Of a stretch of 64,000 nucleotides of DNA, positions 1 to 7,922 are shown piece by piece. A program made the translations under genes and the position numbers. This DNA is from Streptomyces bauhiniae. Its GTDB lineage: Bacteria; Actinomycetota; Actinomycetes; Streptomycetales; Streptomycetaceae. Below the pieces are notes generated by a model. The model saw only the letters and a list, made by a program, of their open reading frames with translations. It was not told the origin of the DNA and searched no databases. The stretch spans positions 62,001 to 126,000 of the forward strand of contig NZ_SRRT01000006.1 in assembly GCF_004784475.1 (NCBI RefSeq), in the 5' to 3' direction. Positions within the stretch are counted from its first letter, which is position 1. The number at the start of each line of letters is the position of its first letter.

Positions 1-100
1 TCCCTGGCGCGCAGTGCAGTTCGGTGACGTCGGGGTCGAGGGACAGGGAGCGGCACAGGGCGTGTTCGCGGGCGCCGCCGCCGATGACGAGGACCTTCAC
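1..100 (-). CDS. purD: Phosphoribosylamine-glycine ligase, N-terminal fragment
   Basis: Reading the minus strand from the GTG at 98-100 gives VKVLVIGGGAREHALCRSL and then runs off the window edge. The start KVLVIGGGxREHAL is the characteristic nucleotide-binding N terminus of PurD, which joins glycine to phosphoribosylamine in de novo purine synthesis in the cytoplasm. Only about 33 residues are present, so the remaining domains cannot be checked. A GTG start is common in this window. The upstream side is the repeat-rich spacer that separates it from dnaX. Confidence 0.85.
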   Translation of the reverse strand, partial: MKVLVIGGGAREHALCRSLSLDPDVTELHCAPG

Positions 101-992
101 GGGGGTCAGCTTATCGGCTGGGTTGCCGAAGGTTGGGGGGTGGGGAAGTTGGAGGAATCTACAGGGCGGGGGCGTGTGAGGTTCGGGGGCCTGGGGTGCG
201 TTGACGGCTGCGGGTGTGCGGTGGCTGCTCGCGCAGTTCCCCGCGCCCCTGGGGTGGGTGCGGTGGGAGTGGGCGGGATGGCTGGGCCCGGTTCCTCGCC
301 GAGGCGCGCCTTGCGGGTGGGCGGCTGCGGGTGCGTCGTGGCTTGTCGCGCCGTTCCCCGCGCCCCTGGGGTGCGTGCGGTGGGAGTGGGCGGGATGGCC
401 GGGCCCGTGCACTCGCCGAGGCACGCCTTGCGGGTGGGCGGCTGCGGGTGCGTCGTGGCTTGTCGCGCAGTTCCCCGCGCCCCTGAGTTGGGATGGCTGG
501 GCTGGGTCAAGACGGTTTGTCGGCTCACTCGCCGGGGGGGCGTGCGGTTGGCGAGTTGGCGGCTAGGGCCTCGTGACCGACCTGTGCCGCACCCACCTAG
601 GGGCGCGGGGAACTGCGCGATCAGCCACGACGGACCGGCAGCCGCACAGCCGCGAGGCGTACAAGCAGAGCGGTCCGGCCGACGCCCGCCGCACCCACCT
701 CAGGGGCGCGGGGAACTGCGCGACCAGCCCCGACGGACCGGCAGCAGCCCACCCATGACCCGCCCCCCCGGCGATTGAACGGGCAGTAGTCCTGACCAAC
801 TTCCGCTGCACCCACCCCAGGGGCGCGGGGAACTGCGCGACAAGCCACGACGGGCCCGCAGCCGACCACGCGCCCCACACAGCCGCGAGGCATACGGGCA
901 GAGCGGTCCGGCCGACCCCCGCCGCACCCACCCCAGGGGCGCGGGGAACTGCGCGACAAGCCACGACGGGCCCGCGGCTGCCCACGCGCTTC
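101..992. repeat. Intergenic region with seven copies of a GC-rich repeat
   Basis: No convincing gene lies in this 0.9-kb spacer. It holds seven copies of a unit built around GCGCAGTTCCCCGCGCCCCT. Three copies are on the plus strand, near 231-254, 340-372 and 452-484. Four are inverted, near 598-632, 700-738, 819-852 and 934-968. Several copies extend into a shared flank reading TCGTGGCTTGTCGCGCAG or its complement. The core GGGGCGCGGGGAACTGCGCGA can fold on itself weakly, and pairs of opposite copies could form long hairpins. I recognise the unit as a dispersed intergenic element common in Streptomyces genomes; its function is not known to me. Long open frames across the region are products of high GC. 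Confidence 0.8.
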
Positions 993-3158
993 TTACTGGT
1001 CGTGGGAGAACTCGTCCAGGACCGTGGCGCCCAGCTCGCGGACGATCAGGTCGCGGCCGGAGAGGGCGGATTCGTCGAGGTCGGGATCGTCGTCCGCGGG
1101 GGTGTCGTCCTCGAGGGAGACGGAGGGTGGCTCGGGGGCCGGAGGTCTCGGGGCCGGGGCCGGCTGGGAGCTCTGGGAGGGGGCGCTCTGCTGGGGGGCA
1201 GCGGGGCGGGACGGAGCCTGGGCGCCGTAACCACCGCCACCGCCTCCGCCGAAGCTGGGCGCGCCACCCGAGGGCGGGGGAGCCGAGCCACCGCCGGACG
1301 GGTCGATGACCGCCTCGATCTTCCACTGGACGTTGAACTGCTCGGCCAACGCCTGCCGCAGCACGTCCTCGCTGCCACTCGCGGAGAAGTTGTCACGCGC
1401 ACCGGCACTGGCGAAGCCGAGCTGGAGGGTCGTGCCGTCGAACCCGGTCACCTGGGCGTTCTGACTGAGCAGAATCCAGGTGAAGCGGCGACGGTTCTTG
1501 ACGGCCTCCAGGATGTTCGGCCAGAGCATGCGGGGGTCGAGCCCACCGGAGGGGGCGGCCGCGGGAGCCGCGGGCTGCTGGGGCTGGCTCGGGGCCTGCG
1601 GCCGGCTGGGCGGCGTCTGCTGCTGCGGCTGCGACTGGCCCTGCCCCGCCGGGGTGGCGGTCGGCCACGCACCGGAGCGCCGACCGCCCCCGGCGGAAGC
1701 AGCGGTGGGCCAGGCACCGGGAGCAGCCGGAGCAGCCGGAGCGGCGGGCGCGGCCTCAGGAACCGGAACCGGAGCCGGAGCGGGCGGCGGAGTCGGCGCG
1801 GGGGCCTGCGCCGCCGGGGCAGGAGCAGGCGCAGGTGCCGTACCCGCCCCCGGCCCACCGGGATTCCGTACAGCCGCACGCGCGGCAGCCGGCCCCCCAC
1901 CGGGCGGCACAGGCGCCTCGGCCGGGGCCACCGCGCCGGGGTGTGCATCCGGCGCGGGCACGTACTGCATGGGCGGAGCACTCGTACCCGCCGAGAAGTT
2001 CACCCCCCGCTCGATACGGTCGAGCCGTGCCATGACGGACCGCTCGTCCCCATACGCGGCGGGCAGCATCACACGCGCACAGATGAGTTCGAGCTGAAGG
2101 CGCGGCGAGTTGGCGCCACGCATCTCCGTGAGCCCCTCGTTGACGAGGTCGGCGGCACGGCTCAGCTCGGCCGCACCGAAGATCTCCGCCTGGGCCTGCA
2201 TGCGCTCCAGCACGTCGGCCGGCGCGTCGATGAGCCCCTTCTCCGCGGCGTCGGGCACGGCCGCGAGGATCACCAGGTCACGCAGCCGCTCCAGCAGGTC
2301 GGCGACGAAACGACGGGGATCGTTGCCCCCCTCGATGACATGGTCCACGACCTCGAAGGCGGCGGCCCCGTCCCCCGTGGCGAAGGCTTCGACGACGGAG
2401 TCGAGGAGGGACCCGTCGGTGTAGCCGAGGAGGGAGGTGGCCATGGGGTACGTCACACCGTCCGCACCGGCCCCCGCGAGGAGCTGGTCCATGACGGACA
2501 TGGAGTCACGCACGGACCCCTGACCCGCGCGCACGACGAGCGGCAGCACCCCCTCCGCGACCGGGATGTCCTCCTTCTGGCACACCTCACCGAGGTACTC
2601 GCGCAGAGTGCCGGGCGGAACGAGCCGGAACGGATAGTGGTGCGTACGCGACCGGATGGTCCCGATGACCTTCTCGGGCTCGGTGGTGGCGAAGATGAAC
2701 TTGAGGTGCTCCGGCGGCTCCTCGACGACCTTCAGCAACGCGTTGAAGCCGGCCGACGTGACCATGTGGGCCTCGTCGATGATGTAGATCTTGTACCGGC
2801 TGCCGGCGGGCCCGAAGAACGCCTTCTCACGCAGCTCACGGGCGTCGTCCACACCACCGTGGGAAGCGGCGTCGATCTCGATGACGTCGATCGAGCCGGG
2901 GCCGTTGCGCGCGAGGTCGCGGCAGGACTGGCACTCGCCGCAGGGGGTGGGGGTGGGACCCTGCTCACAGTTGAGACAGCGGGCCAGGATGCGGGCACTG
3001 GTCGTCTTGCCACAGCCGCGCGGCCCGCTGAACAGGTACGCGTGATTGACCCGGTTGTTCCGCAGCGCCTGCTGCAGCGGGTCGGTTACGTGCTCCTGCC
3101 CGATGACCTCGGCAAAGGTCTCCGGGCGATAGCGGCGGTACAAGGCGAGAGACGACAC
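993..3158 (-). CDS. dnaX: DNA polymerase III subunit gamma/tau
   Basis: This is the clamp-loader ATPase of the replicative polymerase, 721 residues from the GTG at 3156-3158. That start gives VSSLALYRRYRPETF, the usual DnaX N terminus; an in-frame extension further upstream is not needed. Visible motifs are Walker A GPRGCGKT (about 45-52), the zinc cysteines of CLNC...CGECQSC (about 61-79), Walker B IIDEAHM, and the SRC-like IGTIRSRTHHYPFR. After the AAA+ and collar domains (about 1-370) comes a long Pro/Ala/Gln-rich linker and a tau-specific C-terminal domain, which binds the polymerase subunit in the family. The linker is longer and more repetitive than in enterobacteria, which is usual for actinobacteria. 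The small SRP RNA lies just upstream on the same strand, a conserved neighbourhood. Confidence 0.97.
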   Translation of the reverse strand: MSSLALYRRYRPETFAEVIGQEHVTDPLQQALRNNRVNHAYLFSGPRGCGKTTSARILARCLNCEQGPTPTPCGECQSCRDLARNGPGSIDVIEIDAASHGGVDDARELREKAFFGPAGSRYKIYIIDEAHMVTSAGFNALLKVVEEPPEHLKFIFATTEPEKVIGTIRSRTHHYPFRLVPPGTLREYLGEVCQKEDIPVAEGVLPLVVRAGQGSVRDSMSVMDQLLAGAGADGVTYPMATSLLGYTDGSLLDSVVEAFATGDGAAAFEVVDHVIEGGNDPRRFVADLLERLRDLVILAAVPDAAEKGLIDAPADVLERMQAQAEIFGAAELSRAADLVNEGLTEMRGANSPRLQLELICARVMLPAAYGDERSVMARLDRIERGVNFSAGTSAPPMQYVPAPDAHPGAVAPAEAPVPPGGGPAAARAAVRNPGGPGAGTAPAPAPAPAAQAPAPTPPPAPAPVPVPEAAPAAPAAPAAPGAWPTAASAGGGRRSGAWPTATPAGQGQSQPQQQTPPSRPQAPSQPQQPAAPAAAPSGGLDPRMLWPNILEAVKNRRRFTWILLSQNAQVTGFDGTTLQLGFASAGARDNFSASGSEDVLRQALAEQFNVQWKIEAVIDPSGGGSAPPPSGGAPSFGGGGGGGYGAQAPSRPAAPQQSAPSQSSQPAPAPRPPAPEPPSVSLEDDTPADDDPDLDESALSGRDLIVRELGATVLDEFSHDQ

Positions 3159-3288
3159 GCATACGAGGTTATAGGCGCCCACCGACATCCGGACTCGGCG
3201 CAGGTCAGAGGGGTGCGCGACTCCTCTTCGGCCGTACACCCACCCGGGTCACCCGAACCGGCCGCGATCCTGCCACCCCCGGAAACAC

Positions 3289-3382
3289 AAGGGCCCCCCA
3301 CGCACCCGCCAGAGCCAACCTACCCTTGCTGCCTTCCGGCCCTGGGGGAGTTCAGTCAGATAGCGCCGCGTGAGGGGCTGCG
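3289..3382 (-). ncRNA. ffs: Small signal recognition particle RNA (4.5S type)
   Basis: The minus strand contains CCGGAAGGCAGCAAGGGTA, the conserved apical GGAA loop and asymmetric internal loop of SRP helix 8, which bind Ffh. The flanks GCCCCTCACGC (near 3378) and GCGTGGGGGGC (near 3293) pair to close the hairpin. The length of about 90 nt fits the short bacterial SRP RNA lacking the Alu domain. It lies directly upstream of dnaX on the same strand. End positions are estimated from the pairing and may be off by several bases. Confidence 0.88.
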
Positions 3383-3454
3383 CAAAGAGTACCTGATCCG
3401 GGGACGTGGGGACGAGTTCGCGACCACTCCTTCCGGTCATGTAATGTCTCCCTC

Positions 3455-3539
3455 GGAGGATTCGCCTAGAGGCCTAGGGCGCACGCTTGGAAAGCGTGTT
3501 GGGGGCAACCCCTCACGAGTTCGAATCTCGTATCCTCCG
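3455..3539 (+). tRNA. tRNA-Ser(GGA)
   Basis: Acceptor stem GGAGGAT pairs with ATCCTCC, the T-loop is TTCGAATC, the variable arm is long, and the anticodon GGA is at 3489-3491. CCA is encoded at 3540-3542. The gene is intact, but its 3' half has been duplicated twice downstream (5280 and 7088), so it has served as an integration target. Confidence 0.96.
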
Positions 3540-3561
3540 CCAGTGCCTCACCGGGCACGAA

Positions 3562-3599
3562 GTCGAAGGGCCCCGCTGCTTGCAGCGGGGCCCTTCGAC
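3562..3599 (+). terminator. Intrinsic terminator-like hairpin after tRNA-Ser(GGA)
   Basis: GTCGAAGGGCCCCGCTGC and its exact complement are separated by two bases, giving an 18-bp stem. No T-run follows, as is common in Streptomyces. A near copy of this hairpin stands at about 7163-7200 behind the far tRNA-end duplicate. Confidence 0.75.
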
Positions 3600-3634
3600 G
3601 TTGCGGGTGGCAGTTTGGCTTGCAGTTGTCGCAA

Positions 3635-3834
3635 TCAGGCATCTACGGGGCCCCGGCGCCCAGCTTGGCGTTCCTTGATCGATCCGGCGCGTTTGGCTGT
3701 ATACCCGCCGCCGTGCCTGACTGCGTGCTTGCTGCTGGACTCGGGCGGGTACCCCGCGGCCTCAACCAAGTCGGCTTCGGCGCGAGTCAGGCCGTGGTCG
3801 CTGTCCGCGCCCTCGCCCTCTCCGAGGGCAGGAC
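3635..3834 (-). pseudogene. C-terminal fragment of an unrecognised island protein
   Basis: An open minus-strand frame ends at TGA 3635-3637 and reads ...GLTRAEADLVEAAGYPPESS... then KHAVRHGGGYTAKRAG. The composition looks protein-like (charged helix, then a basic tail). A stop at 3835-3837 closes the frame upstream, with no start codon or ribosome-binding site between. I read it as the truncated end of a mobile-element gene next to the attachment site. No function can be assigned, and chance is not excluded. Confidence 0.3.
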
Positions 3835-3900
3835 CTCATGTCTAGCAAATTAGGTCTTCGGCGTGAGGCGGGCCGGCCTTCGCACCCGCCGACCACCCCT

Positions 3901-4536
3901 TCAGGCCTGCGGCCTCCTCGCTGCCGCCAGGGCCGATCTGGCGTTGGCAGCCGCGTTCAGCCTGGCTTGATGCGCACGACGGGAGACTGAGCCCCCATAG
4001 GAGGACCATCCGTACAAGGACGCCAGGAGTTCGGCGGCGAGGGCTGACCCCGCCGTCAAGCCCGCCATAGCCCGTGACATGGACGCCGGGGGTCTAGCAA
4101 CCAACCGGCCCCGGCTCTGCATGGCTGTGATGGCACACTGCTCCGACCAGACCTCGAAGACCTGAGAGACGCGGGCGAAGAGGGCGGCGGCCGCCGCCAA
4201 GCAGAGGTAGGAAAAAAAGAATCCTCCGACGACGCGTGCTGCTACGCCAGGAGCAGGCCCCTGATCGCCCCAAGGTCGCCCCGACAGCGCAAGAATGACA
4301 GCCGATCCAGCCGTAGCAGCAAGCCATGCAGATACGAGCAGAGCCGCTATGCGGCCTTCGTAGTCATCCCTCTCTTCGTCATCCAGTTCAGGCCATCGCT
4401 CCGACTGTGTCGACTGGCTGGACGTGTTCTTGCCGTTGGGCGGAACGAAGATCTGCCAGAAGCCACCACGGACGTCACCGCCCACGAACGTGCCCGAGCC
4501 GTGATTGTGCTGCTCGCGCTGCTCAGCGTCCGCCAT
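3901..4536 (-). CDS. Membrane protein with N-terminal amyloid-like GGDV motif
   Basis: This 211-residue protein starts at the ATG 4534-4536 and overlaps the end of the upstream gene by 14 bp, so the two are probably co-translated. Residues 9-25 read QHNHGSGTFVGGDVRGG. After a polar stretch and an acidic segment (LDDEERDDYE) come two clear membrane segments (about 63-84 and 101-122) and a weaker third (about 156-178), then a basic Ala-rich tail. The N-terminal motif closely matches the C-terminal motif of its neighbour. Such Gly/Asn-rich repeats shared between adjacent genes resemble bacterial amyloid signalling sequences. The role as receptor or membrane effector is inference; no catalytic motif is visible. 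An alternative upstream start (4584) lacks support. Confidence 0.7.
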   Translation of the reverse strand: MADAEQREQHNHGSGTFVGGDVRGGFWQIFVPPNGKNTSSQSTQSERWPELDDEERDDYEGRIAALLVSAWLAATAGSAVILALSGRPWGDQGPAPGVAARVVGGFFFSYLCLAAAAALFARVSQVFEVWSEQCAITAMQSRGRLVARPPASMSRAMAGLTAGSALAAELLASLYGWSSYGGSVSRRAHQARLNAAANARSALAAARRPQA

Positions 4537-4936
4537 CAGGCACACCGCCGTAGTTGAAGGTGAGGCCACCGTGCACGTCACCACCGATGAACGTTCCTGT
4601 CCCGGTGTTGTGCTGGTTCCAGACCCTAGAGGCCGGTGGAGTGGGTACCGCGAGTTCGCCTACCTCACTTATGGCGTCACAGTGTTCGGCAAGGTATTGG
4701 ACGATAAGTCGCGTCCAAATGTTCGCTGCTAGCTCCCGAGCCTCTGCCGACGGCGAGGTGAGCGTTGCTGCGATGTCGTCCACTGCTTGGGCAGCAGCTC
4801 TCTGCTGTTCCGGGGTGCCCCGGCGGAAGAAATGCGCAACCTTCAGACGCATCTTGTCAACGCCCGAGGTGGTTATAGCTGCAACAAGTGTGCCGGCCGC
4901 CCCCGTGGCAACGGCCATTAACTCGGCGTCGTACAT
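4523..4936 (-). CDS. Small protein with C-terminal amyloid-like GGDV motif
   Basis: The 137-residue protein starts at the ATG 4934-4936, preceded by GGGGAGAAA at good spacing. The N-terminal region (about 5-35) is a hydrophobic helix followed by a basic amphipathic stretch (VDKMRLKVAHFFRRG). A helical, Ala-rich middle follows (about 42-95). The C terminus, residues 108-124, is QHNTGTGTFIGGDVHGG. From memory, many Streptomyces proteins have this layout: an N-terminal hydrophobic helix, a helical body and a C-terminal Gly/Asn-rich motif. They have been compared with HET-S/HELL-type membrane-toxic proteins (Bell domain). The matching motif at the N terminus of the next gene suggests a paired signalling system. 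The function is inferred, not shown. Confidence 0.72.
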   Translation of the reverse strand: MYDAELMAVATGAAGTLVAAITTSGVDKMRLKVAHFFRRGTPEQQRAAAQAVDDIAATLTSPSAEARELAANIWTRLIVQYLAEHCDAISEVGELAVPTPPASRVWNQHNTGTGTFIGGDVHGGLTFNYGGVPDGGR

Positions 4937-5279
4937 GATCGAAATTTCTCCCCGTTTGTGGTTGCCTGCCGCAGCAAACCTACCCGGCACCACCGACACC
5001 CTGGGAGGAGAATCCGCACACACAGTCGCCTACGAAGCGCCGACCAGTAAGCCTGACGATGCAGTGTTCTGCCCGGCGGTTCTTCCGCTCCACCGAACGC
5101 CTCACCAACGGTGCCGCAACTCCGGTCTCGCCCAGAGTCGCGACCCTGGGAACAGGGTGCGGAGGGTTGCAGTTCGGGTTGCGTTCGCGGTCGTTCGGGC
5201 CGGTCCGTGCGACCGATCCGACACCACGGCTCCGCAGGTCAGAACGTCTGCCAACCCACCCGGGCCCCCATACGAACAG

Positions 5280-5347
5280 TTGGAAAGCGTGTTGGGGGCA
5301 ACCCCTCATGAATTTCGTATCCTCCGTCAGTGCCTCTCACCGGGCAC
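5280..5347 (+). repeat. Degenerate partial copy of the tRNA-Ser(GGA) 3' half
   Basis: The sequence from TTGGAAAGCGTGTTGGGGGC to CGGGCAC matches 3487-3555, with a short deletion in the T-arm (the TTCGAATC loop is damaged) and a few substitutions. It is preceded by CCCATACGAACAG, which is shared with the copy at 7088. It cannot make a functional tRNA. Best reading: the right attachment site of the first integrated element. Confidence 0.8.
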
Positions 5348-5734
5348 TAACGTCGCAGTCCACTTCTTCGTCGGCACCGGACGGCATCCAGAGCGCGTCC
5401 TCGTCCCGCTCTGCGACGTTGGGGAACGTGGTCCTCGTCACATGCATACTCCGCGCCTACATTCGCGCCACTCCCCGAGGCTCTCAGCCCATGATCGAGT
5501 CGGGGCCTTACGCCGCATCGCCCGCCGGTTCCGCGCCAGGTCATCCGGCAACAACCACACCCTGCCTTCCCTCTCGACGCGCGCCTGCACTGACCACCAG
5601 CCAGCCACGGAGGCGGCATCCCTGCCCAGACCGGGACCAACCATGCGTTGCGACGTCCCGGGAAAGCACACCGAGCGCCACCTGCCGAGTTCCGCTACTC
5701 ATGCGCTCTCACTTTGTCGCGCCAACTAAGCGTG

Positions 5735-5754
5735 ATTCACCCGATTGGGTGAAT
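5735..5754. promoter_or_regulatory. Palindrome upstream of the island helix-turn-helix gene
   Basis: ATTCACCCGATTGGGTGAAT has perfect 8-bp arms around GATT. It lies 80 bp before the ATG at 5834, in a locally AT-rich stretch. It is a plausible operator for the downstream regulator-like protein or an element-borne repressor. No protein has been matched to it. Confidence 0.45.
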
Positions 5755-5833
5755 ATTCGCAAAATTACCCGTACCGTAAAGGTTGGGCTCCATGATTTCC
5801 CGTAGACCCAATCCAGTGGCACGAGAGGAAATC

Positions 5834-6823
5834 ATGAAAGACATCTTCACCATCCTCACCGAACGAGTTCTACGCGACTCCAACGGAGAGCCCATCTGTG
5901 CGCATGTCGGCGATATCCAGTCGTGCACAGTAAAGAACCATCCCACATATCAAGCATTGCGCAAAAAAGTCCGACTGGGTCGATCAAAATCCACAGCCAG
6001 CATGCGCCTCTGGGAATCGGTGGGCACTTTGGCGAGAGAGGGCGACCAACAGGAGCGAGAGAAGTGGCTGATCATCCTACTAGACCTGCTGACTCCATAT
6101 TTTGGGGGGTGGTCGCAAGAGTTAGCACGCAAATGGCATTACGAGGTCTCCGACATCAGGTCGGCCATGGTAGAAGGCGCCCTATCGGCATGGTTCTACA
6201 AGGGAAGCGGCATACCATCCAAGGAACTCCTGGACACCATGATGACTCGAGCGTTCGCCAGCGGTCGTGGCCTCGTGGAAGCCGGAAGCGCGGAAACATG
6301 TGCAGTGAGCGAAGGAGATGCAATCTCTGATGCCACGCACGAAGAAGATTTTGAGCTTCAGGCATCCTCAATCATTGATGCCAGCGCGGTGCGCGATCCG
6401 GATGCCAACGAGAGGATTCGAGGGGAGCGTACGGGATCCCTACTGCAACGAATGGGAGCCATGAATCACGCCAAGATCCTTCACGATAAAATCCGCAGCG
6501 GATGCCGCAGCGAGGCGGATGCTCCCGTCATTACTCCGGCGCAAGTGGGGAGATCCTGGGTGGATGGAAAGAATCTGTACTATCGACTTTCCGATCTCCT
6601 GCCTCAATATGTTAGCTTCGGCGAGGCCGCCAACATTGTTGGCCTCTCAGAATCGCAGGCGTCGAAGATGGCCAGGAAAGGCACCCTCCCCTTCAGGGTA
6701 TTCTGGATTGGCAACAGCCGGGTCGTATCAGTCAAATCACTTATGCACATCTTAGATATCCAGGATTCCCTCGTACATCCCGACGATGTGGAGAATGGAG
6801 CTTCTCACGTTGCCCGTGAGTAG
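5834..6823 (+). CDS. Helix-turn-helix protein of the integration island, unknown role
   Basis: The 329-residue protein starts at ATG 5834, preceded by GAGAGGAA at 5823-5830; upstream in-frame starts have no such site. The C-terminal part (about 275-325) contains VSFGEAANIVGLSESQASKMARKG followed by a beta-wing-like VFWIGNSRVVSVKSL, in the style of MerR/excisionase winged helices. The N-terminal two thirds is helical and charged, without a motif I recognise. Codon use is much less GC-biased than in neighbours (many A/T third positions), which points to recent acquisition. It could be an element regulator or an excision/replication accessory factor; the sequence does not decide. Confidence 0.75.
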   Translation: MKDIFTILTERVLRDSNGEPICAHVGDIQSCTVKNHPTYQALRKKVRLGRSKSTASMRLWESVGTLAREGDQQEREKWLIILLDLLTPYFGGWSQELARKWHYEVSDIRSAMVEGALSAWFYKGSGIPSKELLDTMMTRAFASGRGLVEAGSAETCAVSEGDAISDATHEEDFELQASSIIDASAVRDPDANERIRGERTGSLLQRMGAMNHAKILHDKIRSGCRSEADAPVITPAQVGRSWVDGKNLYYRLSDLLPQYVSFGEAANIVGLSESQASKMARKGTLPFRVFWIGNSRVVSVKSLMHILDIQDSLVHPDDVENGASHVARE

Positions 6824-7087
6824 ATCGAGATCGGAAGATCATAAAACTTTGCCATCCTGGACTCGCACGGAAGCGGCATCAGTCCGAGCTTCGTGACATT
6901 TCCGTCGAGCGATCAGAACTGTTTTCCGCCCTCGACTTAGAAAATCTCATCGAGGTTAGCGTGCCACTGAACGTCGCCGTCACCCCAAGTGTTCGAAATC
7001 GATCGGGTGACTAGTCACACGCCCGCTGGCCTCACTCGGCCCGAAGCAGGAATAGCGACGGACTCCACCGGACCGCCATACGAACAT

Positions 7088-7201
7088 TTGGAAAGCGTGT
7101 TGGGAGCAAGCCCTCAGGAGTTCGAATCTCGTATCCTCCGCCAGTGCCTCACCAGGCACGAAGTCGAAGGGCCCCACTGTGCGCAGCGGGGCCCTTCGAC
7201 G
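7088..7201 (+). repeat. Partial tRNA-Ser(GGA) copy with its terminator (distal attachment site)
   Basis: This copy matches 3487-3600 across the anticodon arm, variable arm, T-arm, acceptor strand, CCA and the trailing hairpin, with scattered substitutions. The 5' half of the tRNA is missing. If the island integrated in the usual way, this copy is the original chromosomal 3' end, and the end now fused to the working tRNA came with an element. Between 6824 and 7087 I see no gene. Confidence 0.82.
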
Positions 7202-7388
7202 TGTGCACGTTCCACGGCTATCCGCACGGGCGAGCAGCCACGGCAGGTTGCGAACCCGGCAGCACCGGAGCGCGGATCAGCCGGAAGCCCGCAGCGACCT
7301 TGGTCGCCACCCGTGACAGGGCCTGCGCATCGTCACCGGCTTGTGCCGCAGGGCCGTGCAGCGGGTTCGACCTGCGGCGCAAGTCCTT

Positions 7389-7538
7389 TCACCCGTCCTC
7401 GACCAAATCGAGGATGGCAAAGGCGGACGGTACGTTGTCGTCCGCCGCCCACCCGGCCGGCAGCGCCACGGCCTGGAGAGCCGCGGGGGCATCGCCTTCC
7501 CTCCATGCCCCATCCTGCGTCGCTACTGATCCCGGTTC
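7389..7538 (-). pseudogene. Possible remnant of an unrecognised protein
   Basis: The minus strand reads ...VATQDGAWREGDAPAALQAV then ALPAGWAADDNVPSAFAILDLVEDG and a stop at 7389-7391. The same frame continues past the stop with protein-like residues (GDDAQALSRVATKVAAGFRLI), as if an in-frame stop had broken a longer gene. No start or ribosome-binding site is clear. The rest of 7202-7578 holds nothing I can name. Confidence 0.28.
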
Positions 7539-7578
7539 TATAGGGCCTCTCCCTTGGCTGCGCGACTGAACAGACGTG

Positions 7579-7719
7579 TCAAGACTTCAGATAGAGCGCG
7601 AGCGCTCCCCAAGCGACACCTGCCATCGTCATGGCCGGAATCAGGGCGGGATGGGTGACAGCAATAAAGGCAGCCAGGGTTGCGCCCAATACGGCGATCG
7701 CAGTGTGCTCGGCGGTCAT
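7579..7719 (-). CDS. Small hydrophobic membrane protein
   Basis: A 46-residue protein starting MTAEHTAIAVLGATLAAFIA has two predicted membrane segments: residues about 6-20 and about 27-44 (LIPAMTMAGVAWGALALYL). The ATG at 7717-7719 is preceded by CTGGAG. Small proteins of this type occur in Streptomyces next to spread (Spd) genes of integrative elements, which would suit the position just beyond the island. That link is from general memory and weak. Confidence 0.5.
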   Translation of the reverse strand: MTAEHTAIAVLGATLAAFIAVTHPALIPAMTMAGVAWGALALYLKS

Positions 7720-7922
7720 GTGTGCTCCAGCAAGTCGAGGGATCACGGACGAGTGCGGCACACAGTGCGGGTTCGGCGGGTTAGCGGCGCACCCTCACCG
7801 ACCTGGAGTTCAACCGAGCTGCAGGAGTTGGTGGGGTCGGGCTCGGTGGCCGTCGTACCGACCAATGAAGCATGGTGCGCGATATACTCAATGGCAGCTT
7901 TGATATCCGGGGAGGTGTACGC

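Larger units (their letters stand above)
4937..5833. other. Island spacer without a confident gene
   Basis: This stretch holds the second partial tRNA-Ser copy (5280-5347) and the palindrome at 5735-5754. Open frames on both strands look like GC artefacts: they lack ribosome-binding sites and normal composition. One minus-strand frame (5438-5671) has a stretch WLLPDDLARNRRAMRRKAPT that could be a remnant of a real protein, but it has no supported start. Confidence 0.5.
3487..7201. mobile_element. Remnant tandem integration island at tRNA-Ser(GGA)
   Basis: The tRNA 3' half and the following hairpin (3487-3600) recur with few changes at 7088-7201. A shorter, degenerate copy stands at 5280-5347. 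The two downstream copies also share the preceding bases CCATACGAACA, which the real tRNA lacks; this looks like element-borne attachment flank. The pattern fits two related elements integrated in tandem, about 3.5-5.3 kb and 5.3-7.1 kb. No integrase, excisionase pair, replication or transfer gene is recognisable, so both are decayed or non-autonomous. Cargo is the motif-sharing gene pair (3901-4936) and the helix-turn-helix gene (5834-6823). Confidence 0.7.

Noticed and set aside
14..778. Long open frames across the purD-dnaX spacer
   Set aside because: They translate the intergenic repeats on either strand into Arg/Gly/Pro-rich sequence, with no start signals.
5059..5805. Long open frame on the plus strand in the island
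   Set aside because: It runs through the damaged tRNA copy, has no ribosome-binding site and its product has no protein-like pattern.
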